DNA from: Cordyceps javanica
Taxonomy: Eukaryota; Ascomycota; Sordariomycetes; Hypocreales; Cordycipitaceae
Assembly (NCBI GenBank): GCA_036850795.1
Contig: JAAECO010000001.1
Span: 1,922,001-1,986,000, forward strand
Direction: 5' to 3'
DNA: 64,000 nucleotides
Of the stretch, positions 11,587 to 22,714 are shown piece after piece. The notes under the pieces were generated by a model. That model made no database searches and was not told the DNA's origin. It worked only from the letters and a program-made list of their open reading frames with translations. How positions within the stretch are numbered: position 1 is the first letter of the stretch; each line of letters begins with the position of its first letter. The position numbers were made by a program, and so were the translations under genes.

Positions 11587-12595
11587 TTAGGCGGCAAGAC
11601 CCTTGCTGACGGTCTTGAGGATGGTGTCGTACTCAATGTCGTCAGAGTCGTTAGCCTGGAGCTCGCTGGCAAGACCGGTGAGAGAACGCTTCAGGGCCTC
11701 CTTGGAAGAAGCGTAAATCATCTTGGGCTGTGTGTGCGTGACAGAGGTTAGTTGTGGTTTTGATAGTCATGCGGTTTCCGGTGACAATCTCTCGTACCTG
11801 GATGCCGGCATCATCGGGAGACCAAGCAATGAAGACAATCTTGTTGCTGTGGCATGGGTTAGCTGCTTATCATGTTGCAATGGTTGTTTTGAGGGTACAA
11901 CATACCGGATACCGTCACCAGAGGCGAGGCTGTACTCAAAGTCGTAGACAGCATAGCGGGGACCCTTGCCAACAGCACCCTGCGTAGTACAAAGAAACAG
12001 CTGGTCAGGATTTGCAAAATGAAGATGGTGGCTAACTTTCGGCGAAACGGGCTGGGTTATCAACTAACAGTCTTGCTCTTGGAGGTGGCGTTGATGAGCT
12101 TCTCGCGGAAGTTCTCCCATTCTTTGTCGTTGGAGGCTTCTTCAACGACAATCTGCTTGTTGTCGTCGCTGAGCTTGTAGATGATGTACTTGTGCTTCTT
12201 GGAGAGCTTCAGGTCGTTGTAGGCAGTGATGCACTCCTGGCTGACGGTGGCTCTGTAAAGGGGCAGAATGCCGAGTTAGTCGGTTTGGTCTTCTATTCTC
12301 TCCTGCACGATAATGGCCCTAATCATGCGAATCGACCGCCTCGGCGCAGCGTAGGCGCGCGGTTTGTTCCCTTGTGCTCTCGCGGGCAAAGTCGCATCTT
12401 CGCAGAGGCGGGGGGTGGGCACGACAGGTCGGTGGAGGGGTTTTGGGGGGGGAGGCGGGGGAGCATGTTGGCATGAGAGGCAAGGCTGGAACGCACCCGG
12501 ATTGAGACTGTAGGTGAGAGAGAAAAAATGGTCAGCCTTCGGGCACTTGCAACATTGGAGACGTGCGCGGGTTGGCGCATCATTATACGTACCAT
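11587..12595 (-). CDS. COF1: cofilin (actin-depolymerising factor)
   Basis: Six exons on the minus strand: 12595-12593 (the ATG alone), 12507-12497 (11 nt), 12252-12069, 11979-11906, 11846-11798 and 11727-11587, giving 153 residues. Joints are phase-consistent and restore the ADF-homology order: MSQSGATVSQECI, HKYIIYKLSDDNKQIVVE, YAVYDFEYSL, IAWSPDDAGIQ, PKMIYASSKEALKRSL and the C-terminal DDIEYDTILKTVSKG. The long actin-binding helix containing KMIYASSKEALKR is intact. The protein severs and depolymerises ADP-actin filaments and is essential in yeasts. Five introns in a 462-nt coding sequence, with a start exon of one codon, is the notable structural point. Confidence 0.92.
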
Positions 12596-14531
12596 GATGG
12601 CGGTGTTTGTGAGGTGAAGGTGGCGGAAGGGAAGATTTGCTCTGGAGAAGAGGGGAGCTTGGTCAGTTATTATTGCGCAAAGATACGTGGGTAATAAGTA
12701 AGGTAGGGGTAGTGTGTATTCGGGCGTAGCGGGGTGTGCAGCTCCCAGAGACAGGCAAGGGGGAAAAAAAAGTAGTTGCGGCGAGTGGAGAGGAACCAAC
12801 ATGAATAAGAGAAAAACAAAAGGACTGCTTTCGGGACTTTTGCCTTTTATTCGCGATGCAGATTGGTGGTTTGTTTACGAGAAGTTTAGGAAGAAGGAGA
12901 ACGCCGGGTTCTGGAAGATGGTGTGAGGTTTGGTGGGCATATAATATTATGGGAGAGCTGGGAGGGGCAGAGCAGCAAAGCCAAGCCAGCAGCAAGCAGC
13001 AAGCAGCAGCAGTACCTCAACTAGCTCACTAGATGACGATGAGGTGCGAGCCAGCAGCGCGGAACAGGCAGCTGCTTATAGGCAGTTGCCTACAGGCAGC
13101 GAGGTTTCCGCTTTGCAGGCAGACTACCGCAAGTATTAAGGTACCTAACTAGGTAGGAGGAGGTACACTGGTGTAGGTGCCGACCTACTTATCTTAGTGC
13201 CTCAGGTAGGCTAGGCACTGGGTGGAAAAAAAACATCGCCGGTCCACCTACTACCAGTAACCGACCTTCAAGAAACAACCACTCATAATAATATCAATTC
13301 AATAGTAAAAAAATAGAAAAAAAATAGATGATAGAATAACGCTGATAGGTAGTCCGTTTTCTATAAAGAGAAATATAATTTTGAGGTTATGTAGGCGTAG
13401 AATTAATATCTAAATTAATAGTAGGTGGCTGTCGAGGTAGGTAGACCGGCGATGTTTTTTGTCCCCCACTTGCTAGGCTACCAGCTGCGTACCAGTAGGT
13501 CCTTGATACCTCATGCCTTGGTGGGGGTTGGCCGTGAGACGCCCCACGTGATGCTTTCCCGGTGACGTCGGCGCTGCTGAGCCTCACCAATCAATGTAAA
13601 AGCCCGAGGTGTCCTCTCCGGAAATCAAATTTAGATAAAATGATCAGCTATATCAGGGTCTATGCATAGTATTACCAGTATACTGATATGCTTACCAGTA
13701 TGTGCTTGTTTGTGCTTCTTCTCCAAAATAGTCATGTACTCTCGGTTCGAGCAAGCTTAGCTGTACGGGCAGCTGTTGCGCTGACTACGCCTCGACGTCG
13801 GTAGAAAAGTCAGGTCGGCCTTCGCCAACACCAGCGCAATCAGACCATATTACCGTCCCCCATTTGATTTCGACAGGTTCGAAGCGCTCTTCCAACTGGC
13901 AGGCGGAGTCTCGTCGTCATGTTGGATGCTGGGCGTGTTTTGACGCTTGCCCTGCAAGCATTTTCTATCCAGGGTAGCCGCCAACAATTCCCATGGGTGG
14001 TAACCCATACCTAACTACATCAACATTATTAGTATCTATATGCATGTCGCTCCAGATATCATCGTTCATTTTCGGGCCCGTCAGCCTCTTGTTGCAATTG
14101 TCTCGACTCTGAGGAGTCATGTTAAATTGATGTGACATATACATTTGAGGGGGCTATGTAAGTAAATATGCGTAGACGAGACATCACTCTGATGCATAAG
14201 TGCCCATCCTTTCGCTGCTCTAAGGCCTTCCGTCACATCCTAGGAGTTGCAACGAGAAAGTCTCGTAATGACTTTTGCTCATATTTTTGGTTCTACAATG
14301 TGGGCTACCGTAACTACTATACAATGGCTCTCTGCCATATAGCTGTGTCCGATGTTGCGTCTTGCCGACGCTTCCATCGCTCTTCAGACATAGAGGGGAG
14401 ATTAAATAAAAAACAAGGCCTGACTTGATCCATCCGTTCTATAACACCGAATCCGTGCCCAGTAGATTTTCTGTTTCCGTTTTGTACATTGTCGCCTGTT
14501 TTATTTTGATTCGTTTTTCAGGTTTCCCATC
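12596..14531. other. intergenic: cofilin promoter, MITE-like element, decayed DNA
   Basis: 12596-13020 is the CT/GA-biased cofilin promoter and leader. 13140-13200 has repeated TAGGTA/GGTAC motifs. An inverted-repeat element occupies 13199-13489 (separate entry). 13600-14500 has no supportable gene; the frame 14168-14428 has no family signature. Confidence 0.5.
13199..13489. mobile_element. MITE-like element with ~50-bp imperfect terminal inverted repeats
   Basis: The left arm 13199-13251 and right arm 13438-13489 are inverted copies. The best core, ACATCGCCGGTC, is followed on the left by CACCTAC and on the right (reverse complement) by TACCTAC. Both arms also share a (G/C)CTAGxCA(A/C) segment and an A-tract. 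The core between them (about 13260-13435) is very AT-rich and has no ORF of useful length. A 291-bp non-coding unit with long inverted ends fits a miniature inverted-repeat transposable element. I could not fix a target-site duplication, so the outer limits may be off by a few bases. Confidence 0.6.
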
Positions 14532-15666
14532 TTACATCATGCCACCCATGCCACCCATACCGCCCATGCCACCCATGCCGCCCATACCGCCAGCACCGCC
14601 AGGACCCTTCTCTTCAGGGGCATCAACAATGGCGACCTCGGTGGTACCGAGCAGGGAGGCAACACCGGAGGCGTCAATGAGGCCAGTGCGGACAACCTTG
14701 AAGGGGTCCAGAATACCGGCCTGGATCATGTCGACGTACTCGCCCTTGGAAGAGTCGAAGCCCTTGTTGAACTCGGCGCCAAACTCGTCGGTCAGCTTGC
14801 CGACAACGACGGAGCCCTCAAGGCCAGCGTTCTCAATGATGGTACGGGCGGGGCGCTTGATGGCGTTCTGAACAATAGAGACACCAAGCTGCTGGTCAAA
14901 GTTGGCAGGCTTGACGTCCTTGAGAGCGTTGCTCGAGGCCTTGATCAGAGCAGTGCCACCACCGGGCAGGATACCCTCCTCAACGGCAGCGCGGGTGGCG
15001 TTGAGAGCATCAACAAGGCGGTCCTTCTTCTCGCCAACCTCAACCTCGGAGGAGCCACCGACCTTGATGACAGCGACACCGCCAGAGAGCTTAGCAAGAC
15101 GCTCCTGGAGCTTCTCCTTCTCGTACTCGGAGGTGGTGGGGTCAGCCATGACGCCACGGATCTGCTCACAGCGCTGGGCAAGGGCATCCTTGGAACCCTC
15201 ACCATTGAGCATGATGGAATCTTCCTTGGTGATGGTGATGGAGCCAGTGGATCCGAGCATATCAGCGGTAGCCTTCTCGAGCTTGATCTCGAGCTCGTCG
15301 CTGAAGACAGTAGCGTTGGTCAGGATACCGATATCACCAAGGATAGACTTGCGGTTGTCACCGAAGCCGGGAGCCTTGACGGCAGCAACCTGGAGCTGAC
15401 CACGGAGCTTGTTGAGAATGCAGACAGCAAGGGCCTCGCCATCGATGTCCTCAGCGATGATGACAAGAGGGCGGCGCTGCTGGGTCGAGATCTCAAGAGC
15501 AGGGATGATGTCCTGGACGGCAGAAATCTTCTTCTCGGAGAGGAGGATGAGAGGGTTCTCAAACTCGACCTTCTGGGCCTTGGCGTCGGTGATGAAGTAA
15601 GGGGAGATGAAGCCGCGGTCGAATCGCATACCCTCGGTGACCTCGAGCTCGTCCTGAAGAGTCTTG

Positions 15667-15698
<32 letters not shown>

Positions 15699-16417
15699 AA
15701 CCTTCTCCATGGCGTTGGCAATCATCTTTCCGATATCATGGTCACCGTTGGCAGAGATGGTGGCGACCTGAGCAATCTCAGCGCTAGTGGTGATATCACG
15801 CTTGTTCTTCTGGAGGTATTCGACGACGGCATCGACAGCAGCCTGGATACCACGGCGGAGGTCCATAGGGTTGCAGCCCGCAGCAACGTTCTTGACAGTC
15901 TCGGAGAAGATGGCGCGGGCGAGAACAGTAGCTGTGGTGGTACCGTCACCAGCGACCTCGTTGGTCTTGGAAGCGACATCCTGGAGGAGCTTGGCACCAA
16001 GGTTCTCGAACTTGTCTTTCAGGGTAACGGCACGAGCGACGGTAACACCATCTAAGGAGAATTAGCTGGAATGTCTCGATTTGGAAACCATGATCAATTT
16101 CTCATACCCTTGGTAATCTTGGGAGAGCCAAAGCTGGACTCAATCAGGACGTTGCGACCCTTGGGGCCGAGTGTAGTAGCAACGGCCTTGGCGAGGGTGT
16201 CGACACCAGCCAGGAGAGCGGCACGGCCCTCAACACCAAACTTGAGCTCCTATTTCCGCGTGTCAGCAATCAATCGAGCCCCCTTAAAGATTTTCAGGGC
16301 GCTACCGACCTTGTGGGCGAAACGAAGCTGCTGGCCGAGGCCAGCGCCAGCTCGGAACTTGGTAGAAGCAGAGGCGAGAGCAGAGGCTCGGGCCTGGGAG
16401 CTCAATGCGCGCTGCAT
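14532..16417 (-). CDS. HSP60: mitochondrial chaperonin HSP60
   Basis: Three exons, 16417-16310, 16249-16108 and 16051-14532, give 589 residues. Exon 1 encodes a 36-residue arginine/serine-rich mitochondrial presequence (MQRALSSQARASAL, ending LRFAHK). Exon 2 gives ELKFGVEGRAALLAGVDTLA and TTLGPKGRNVLIESSFG. Exon 3 carries the ATP-binding block AGDGTTTATVLARAI and the class I chaperonin body, ending in the GGM repeat tail (six GGM units before the final M). Group I chaperonin of the mitochondrial matrix that folds imported proteins as a double heptamer ring with HSP10. Length and tail are normal. I did not find a convincing heat-shock element array in the promoter by eye. Confidence 0.96.
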
Positions 16418-17301
16418 CGTGTATATGTGTATGTGGGAGAGAGAAAGAAAATAAAAGGGGTATATAGTATTACAACACAGCACAAGAAATAGTACAACGA
16501 CTCCAAGGGGGATTGATGATGGAGAGCGACGGCAGAGAGGTAAAAAGCTTGGGGTAGAAGGGGAAAAGAAGAGTAAGGGTGATGTCCTGCCAGCTTCGGC
16601 CCCAAAAAAATTGTCGCTGGCGGCGAGCGTCGGCAAAACATCGTCCTGTCCCCAATTTGAGCTAGTCCTAAAATGGCATAGTCGCGACTCCAGACTAATT
16701 CTACCTTCTTCCAGCGGCATCTGAGACGTCGCCGGGCCATCAGCTTGCGATCGCAGCAGACGACAACCTACAAGGAAAAAAAGGGAAAAAGAAGTAGGAA
16801 GTTTTGGTGGACTTCATTATCAATGCAATGCTTAACTTGACTTGTCTTTTGCTTCTTTTTTTCTTCACCTGTCTTGTTCTGTTGCCCCATAATCTTGCCG
16901 TCTATAGCTATTCCTAATCTTAGCCTCAATGCACTAGTCAGCAAGCTCTACCAGAGCTCTTATGTAGCAATACCGTTGTAGATTACATTGCCTCTCTGTA
17001 TCTCATCTCCAAATCTCGTCCTGTGGTATCCGCTTCCGCCAGTAGCAAACTCTACAAGTTTTTGCAATGTGTTGGTGGAAATTTGATGAAAACAACAAGA
17101 AAATCGCCTAGCCGGCGGACCCAACGTCCGCAGTCCCAATGCTGGCAGAAAAAAAACCGAAGGAGCATATTGGTAGAATAGGGGAAATCATGTTGGACTT
17201 CCAATACTTCACGTCGCCATAAGCAACTGCAGGCAGCAAAACTGGACCCAGCCCATAGTTAGTTTTCAGAAATGCCCTGTCGTCGCTGAGTTGTCATCAC
17301 T
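16418..17301. promoter_or_regulatory. HSP60 promoter region and 3' flank of the next gene
   Basis: About 880 bases without a gene. 16430-16620 is purine-rich on the plus strand (CT-rich on the coding strand of HSP60), typical of a strong fungal promoter or leader. Nothing else was recognised. Confidence 0.5.
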
Positions 17302-18567
17302 CTAGATACGAATTAGCATTGCCTGCTCGCGAGGTAGGACGAAACCCACATTTCTGCCATCGCATGTATCGCCAAAGTTTTCATCGACTGCCATATTTTG
17401 CGATTGATCTTCGTTTTTCGAGTCTCCCATGACCTGCGAGCAATCGACCAGCGCCGCTTGTTCCCCTTGGTACTCGGCAAAGGACTCGCCAGCTGGAAAC
17501 ATTGAGTAGTCTGTGGGCAAAGTAAAGTAGCCTGGAAACGGAGCATCGAAGGCTGTATGCTGCTTTGCATATGGATAGAGGCCCATTGGAGAGTATTGAG
17601 GCCATGGGTCCTCCTGCCATTGGCTCTGCGTGCTAGGTGCCGAGGTGGGAGCTGATCCCAGCGAGGTAACCGTCTCAAAGGACCGGGTCAACAGTGGATT
17701 CTCCAACTCGTCGACTTCAGATCTCTTTTGCCGGGTTGGAGAACAGAAGCTGCTCATAGGAGACCACTGTCGGGTTTTAGCGGGGATGCTGGAACAAGTA
17801 CGTCGGAGCACTTACATTCTGCTCGAAGCGGCGGAGGCTATTGGTAACAGACTCATCGGTGGTGCTGGGAGGACCACTGCAGAATCTAGGGTGCTGTATC
17901 CGCACCGGGCTAGGCGAATCTGGCATGCATTCATCTTCGTCGCCAGAATGTTGGAAAGAGTCAGGGAGGTTGAACCTCAAATCATCGTGCCTCTCGTCAA
18001 AGCGAACGGCGCGCGTGGTATCCTTGTCGTCGCCGTCTAGGTCTTGACGCACATATCCGCGGATGTTTGGGTCGACAGTAGAGTTGGAACTAGGCTTTTG
18101 GCAAACCGGAGGCACAAGGTGTCCCTCTCTGATCAGTTCTTTCCTGACACGATTGAGATGCTGAACGACGGCGGCGCCAGAGGAGCCAGGGTGGAGGCGA
18201 TGAGCAATTGAGTCCCATGGCAGCACGATCTTGTGTCGAGTACATTCGTAGTGAAGATGCAAAAGTAGCTTCTCAGCCATTCGGGGGCCTGCCGGGTGTT
18301 AATATCTGGTCCAGTGATGGGAGCAGCCCAGAGCTACTTACGACCCCACATGATGAGGCTACGGCCGACTACTCGGCCATTGCTACGTTTTTGCTCCTCG
18401 GTCGGAAGAGAATGGGAAAATGATGGCTCTCTGGCATGGCTTGGAGTTCTTTGTAATAGGGTAATAGCGGAATCACCATCTTTGCAGCCTCTTGACTGGG
18501 AGCGACGATCGTGAGCTGGGGATCGGCCCGTCTTAGACGGAGTCTTCTTCACGGGCGTGACACCCAT
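17302..18567 (-). CDS. conserved filamentous-fungal nuclear-type protein with a helical DNA-binding-like domain
   Basis: Three exons, 18567-18342, 18288-17816 and 17766-17302, give 387 residues with phase-consistent GT-AG joints (donors GTAAGT). The N-terminal about 75 residues are basic and Ser/Thr-rich (KKTPSKTGRSPAHDRRSQSR). The conserved part spans about residues 75-145: IMWGRPRMAEKLLLHLHYEC, then IVLPWDSIAHRL, HPGSSGAAVVQHLNRVRKEL and REGHLVPPVC. I recognise this arrangement from uncharacterised Pezizomycotina proteins but not a named function. Its layout (hydrophobic helix, I.WD.IA, then a basic recognition-like helix) resembles the small Myb/SANT-like proteins at 20.9, 28-32 and 36-40 kb, so a distant relation is possible. 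The C-terminal 240 residues look disordered, with acidic and aromatic patches that could serve as an activation region. Confidence 0.7.
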
Positions 18568-19419
18568 GATGCAAATTGTGATAGACCCAAGATGGCAGAT
18601 GATCTGTGTGGTGTATCAGCGTACTGTGTGAGTTTCTTTGCAGGCGTCGAGTGTGCAAATGGCCATGTCTGTGCTTGCAACCTACAGATCAATGAGAAGA
18701 GTCGGCAGCGCAGTTCGAGGCGCGGAGAACACTGAACATGAGATGGTTTTGCAGACGTATAACAAATAAGGGGTAGCAAAAGGAAATTGAAAATGCAAAA
18801 ACAGCAGATCCAATGACGAAACCAATGCTTCGAGCAATCAAGCGCCGAGACACGCGGAACAAACTGCAGGTGACGAACTCGACGCAGAACAGCAACCAAG
18901 ATATTATTCTTTTTATATTGTCAATAACATGCCAGAAGAGGGGTAAAAAGAAAAAAGAAATATTTTCTCCAGACACTGGTAGGAAAACGCAGAGATGCCT
19001 GGTTGCTAGGGCAGATGTGTTGGAGCAACCGGCAGGCAAAAGCAGGACGTTGCCAGCTGGCAGAAGGTGGAGAAGAGAGAGGCTGGGATATTGAGTGACA
19101 GTTAATGATTGTTGCCCCAAAGGGGATTGTCTTTTTGGACGAGAAGTTGCTGACTGGTTAGCTAGTACTCGTTTGCTTTTGGGCCTCTGAGTAGTAGTTG
19201 TAAATGAGTAAAAGTAGAAAGCGCCAAATCATTTTCGTCCGGTCACATATTCGCCCGAATAATGTAGGTCGAAACTGACCAAAGAAGCTTTTATTTTCTC
19301 GTCTAGCACAAGATAGAGCGAGGATGATGGTCCATATCTTTCGGCCAAAGGAAGAATTGCATTGTTTTTGTAAAATATAACGCTCGAGTCCCAAGCAACA
19401 AAGTATCTGTCCATACATC
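18568..19419. other. intergenic, no gene supported
   Basis: Promoter side of the 17302-18567 gene and 3' side of the 19420-20091 gene. Frames here lack signatures and conflict with each other. Confidence 0.5.
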
Positions 19420-20091
19420 TCATCCTCTGTCCTCGCTAGTCCTCCATTTAGAGAGCATGTAGTTTACTAGTCTCGGTTTTCTTGACTTTGCGTGCGATCG
19501 GCGCTGCCTTTTTGAGCTTCGGGGCTCAAAGCAAAATTGAGGCTGGATATTGTGGAGGTCTTGTTGGTGCGGCCTTGGTGATGCGAAGACCGAGCAATTG
19601 GTGGAGGGAGTAAATTCATTGGCTTGTTGAATAATATTGGTGGCAGTTGAAAGCTGACTGGCCAGTGACGATAGAAGCTCCATGTTATTTGACGTGATGC
19701 TTTGTAGGGTGTGTAGATGTTGCTCGAGCTGACCAACTTGGTAGCCCAGATCGGTATTTTCGGAGTCAAACCGTCGAAGATTGAGTCGCAACGGCCCCAT
19801 TGCTTCGGCCAGCTTTTGCTCAATGACCTGCTCGATGATGGTGTAGATGGTCTCGGAGACGCGAGTCAAGTCGTGCTGCGCGCTCTGTGGTACAGCTTCA
19901 GGGGATCCAAGACGGCACATTTGCGGTGAATTGCAAGGCTCGCGAGTAATCGCAGAATTCAGAGTAGAGGCCAGCTCCGGCGGCGATACGTGTCCAAACT
20001 TGGGTGACTCCGGAGGTGTGAGCAGGCCATTCGGGTTGAAGCGCGAGGTGGGCAGCACGAAGGCATCGTGGTTCTCCTCAAGGAAGGGCAT
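19420..20091 (-). CDS. hypothetical protein with central coiled coil and basic C-terminus
   Basis: A single exon of 223 codons starting MPFLEENHDAFV; the upstream frame extension has no ATG. Residues 20-40 contain a proline-directed motif (LLTPPESPKFGHVSPPEL) that could be phosphorylated. Residues about 75-155 form a predicted amphipathic coiled coil (VSETIYTIIEQVIEQKLAEA, YQVGQLEQHLHTLQSITSNN). The C-terminus is strongly basic (SSKRQRRSHAKSRKPR), consistent with nuclear localisation. No family was recognised. It sits head-to-tail behind the Myb-like gene at 20893-21553 on the same strand. Confidence 0.6.
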   Translation of the reverse strand: MPFLEENHDAFVLPTSRFNPNGLLTPPESPKFGHVSPPELASTLNSAITREPCNSPQMCRLGSPEAVPQSAQHDLTRVSETIYTIIEQVIEQKLAEAMGPLRLNLRRFDSENTDLGYQVGQLEQHLHTLQSITSNNMELLSSLASQLSTATNIIQQANEFTPSTNCSVFASPRPHQQDLHNIQPQFCFEPRSSKRQRRSHAKSRKPRLVNYMLSKWRTSEDRG

Positions 20092-20892
20092 CTTGTCGGA
20101 AAAAAGTTGGTCTCTGCAAATGAAGCTCAAGAAGCGAATATGCTAGAGTTGAAGATGGCTCAGGAAGAGGCTTCTCGCTACCGCTTTCTGGGGGAATCAT
20201 CTTGTATATACCCTCTTGTTATCCTTTTGGGCCACCGCTTCTTTGCTCCCAATCAGGAAATGGAAAGAAACAATGGCATTGATATCTTGCTCCCATTCAT
20301 GGTCACCGACTCTGGCATCCTATTGTCTCTCTTACTGCGCTATTCATAAGTGACTCGACAGTCGGCAGATGGGGCCGGACCCAGCCCGTGCTGCTGCAGG
20401 CACCTTTGCCATTGAACGGCGGGCATCAATGGCAAATGCCGCTGTTTGCTCCCTTCTGTCGCAACTCTGGCGGGCTGTTCGTTGCTGATTTGACCTTTCT
20501 ACCGTGAAACTAATTCGAACTGTTGAGATATGGTTGCAATGATGTGGTGGGTGTGGCCAACTTCTTGATGTATCGATCTCTTTTGCCAATTATGGCAAGC
20601 CTTCAATTACTTTTTTTAAGAAAAAACGAACTGTTCAAAAAACTGAAACTGCTCCTTTGCTTTGCGAGTATAACCCACGAAGTAAATCCAGAGACCCAAA
20701 ACTATGTGTGCCTCTCAGGCAAGAACAAAAAAACCCAAATCCAGATTTTCGGTATTCCCATAGACAAAAAAACCGTATCAAAACCCGTCTTCTTTTTCTC
20801 CTATACCTTGCACACTCAGGCTCGAGCGGCTGACCATGCCGACGTCCTTATTTCTCCAATTAGGAATTCTAGATCTCATCAGCCTCGAACTT
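20092..20892. other. intergenic, no gene supported
   Basis: Promoter of the 19420-20091 gene and 3' end of the next. A-rich tracts occur at 20620-20780. The open frame 20523-20933 has no recognisable domain and overlaps the neighbour antisense. Confidence 0.5.
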
Positions 20893-21553
20893 CTAATGCG
20901 AATCTTCGGGGGCATCTGCAAGATCACAGTTAGCAGGAGGAGCAATGTTCATGTAGTATATTTCTCTGTGTTGTAATCACCGGAAAGAGAAGACTCGGAC
21001 TCGGACTTGGCCTTGACGTCCTCATCCTCAACTTCTTCTTCTTTGACCTTGGTATTGGCTCTCTTGCCGCGCGGAGCAGCCTTGATCTTCTTCACGGCTG
21101 GGGCCTTGGAAACGGTAGAAGCGACCGGAATTTTGCGCTTCTTGCCTGCTGGCTTGGCGGGCTCTTCATCGCCATCGACGGGGTCGGCGGCGGCGGTGGT
21201 GGCGGCGAGAGGCTTGCCGCTGGGTGAGACGCCGCAGGACTTAAGAAGACGCTCGTATCGCTTTGATCTGAATCTTATATCAGGTACAGTCGTGGAGATG
21301 TAAGACGAGCGGGAAAGTCGTCTCGCGGGTTTGGGAGAGGAAGGGAAGTGGAATGACATACGCAGCGCCCTTGGACACAATACCGAGTTCCTGGGCAACG
21401 AGCTCAAAGTTTGGCTCCCAAAAAGTTAGCACCAAGCATTTATCCCTGAATTCAGAGATTCGATGGTAGGGCCATGTTCATTACCTTTCCGTTGGTGTTA
21501 TGGTTGATGCAAGCAACCAAAAAGCGGACGTTTTCAGCAGGATTGTTGGACAT
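20893..21553 (-). CDS. small Myb/SANT-like DNA-binding protein (paralogue 1)
   Basis: Four exons on the minus strand, 21553-21485, 21414-21362, 21267-20981 and 20915-20893, give 143 residues. The acceptor CAG before exon 3 keeps frame and gives GAASKRYERLLK. The last intron (donor GTGATT, branch-like CTAAC, acceptor CTTGCAG) adds the short acidic end DAPEDSH. Without that splice the frame would read through to a different stop at 20949. The N-terminal about 55 residues form a three-helix module: NVRFLVACINHNTNGK, then NFELVAQELGI, then KGAASKRYERLLKSCG. This matches the fungal Myb-like domain seen in the 35970 and 37921 genes. The tail is Lys/Glu-rich with nuclear-localisation-like strings (GKKRKIP, VKKIKAAPRGKR). 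Likely a small chromatin or DNA-binding protein; targets unknown. Confidence 0.75.
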
Positions 21554-22714
21554 GATGTCAGTCGTGAGCTTGAAACTGCTATCACAGGTCTGAGTCTTTG
21601 TCGATCAAAAATTGAAACGAGGGATTCGAAAGACGATAGATAGGAGAGACCTGGGGCGAGGCAGAGACAGATAAGCTGCTGTAGGGGTGGTAGCTTCAAT
21701 GCCAGAACGGAGACTCCAGAGTCCGAAAAGACGAAAAGACGAAACAGAGGCCAACCGCGGGGGCCGTGAATACGAAGGAGAGGATTGGAAGGCTGGAAGA
21801 TGGTGTGTAAGAGGTTGCTTTTGAGAGAGTTATTGAGGAGAGAATTAGAAATGCTCGGCGGGAAGGGAAGCGTGTGGCTGGCGTGGTGGATGAAGTTAAG
21901 GTGAATGTGAATGGCGGCGCGTGCGCTCCCGTACAAACGGACGTATCTGTTTGTGACTGGAGGAATATACATGGGGCTGACTTCTTTACTGCTGCAAACT
22001 AGAACCTTCGTTTATTGTCTGTCAACTTGGCAGGGCAAGATATTACTGTAAACATCGTGTCTTGATTGTTTGCCTTCTCAGTCTTGACTTTTTCTTTTTG
22101 CTTCTGTTTCAAACTTTCCTCTTTCTCTTAGTTATTTTACTCCTTTTAGACTCTCTCCGGCTGAAACTCTATCTACTATCCGATCACTCTTTCTAAATGG
22201 GGTTTCTAGTTATACTATTTTTTGACGACTCTATAGAGAGTATTTCATATAATATATGTATATCATACTCAGTACATCTGCCATTTGTAGATGGGAGGAG
22301 AGACTGTTCAACTAAGATGCAAGTGGGTGGTGGGTGACGGTCTGGTGTAAGTGGCGAGTCGCAGAGAACAATGCAAGACAGCTAGTGGATTTTTAAGAGA
22401 AGTGTTCCTCTGAACGGATGTTTTCCATCGACACTGCGAATTCTCCTGACAGTATTTGTTCAGATGTTGGAGGCGGGCTCCGACTTCGCCCGGCCGGCGC
22501 GAAGCTGCGAGACTTTGCAGTATTCCAATAGGGATTTTGCCTGTTGAAGTAAAATCTATGTCTAAACCACTTCTCAGTTTTTGTCTTTCAATCTTTCTCC
22601 GTGATAGATAGGTGCTACATTACAGTCTGTCTCGTGTGCATCAGAAACCCCCTCCCCTGTATGGCCGGCCATCCGGTGACCTCCATCCTCACTTGAGTCG
22701 CAATCACTTTCGCT
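21554..22714. other. intergenic, no gene supported
   Basis: Promoter and leader of the Myb-like gene (21554-22000) followed by AT-rich DNA around 22060-22280. The frame 21481-21972 overlaps the first exon of the Myb-like gene and its leader and is probably not coding. Confidence 0.5.

Noticed and set aside
14902..15399. Long plus-strand frame antisense to HSP60
   Set aside because: Mirrors codon bias of the highly biased HSP60 coding strand; no family signature.
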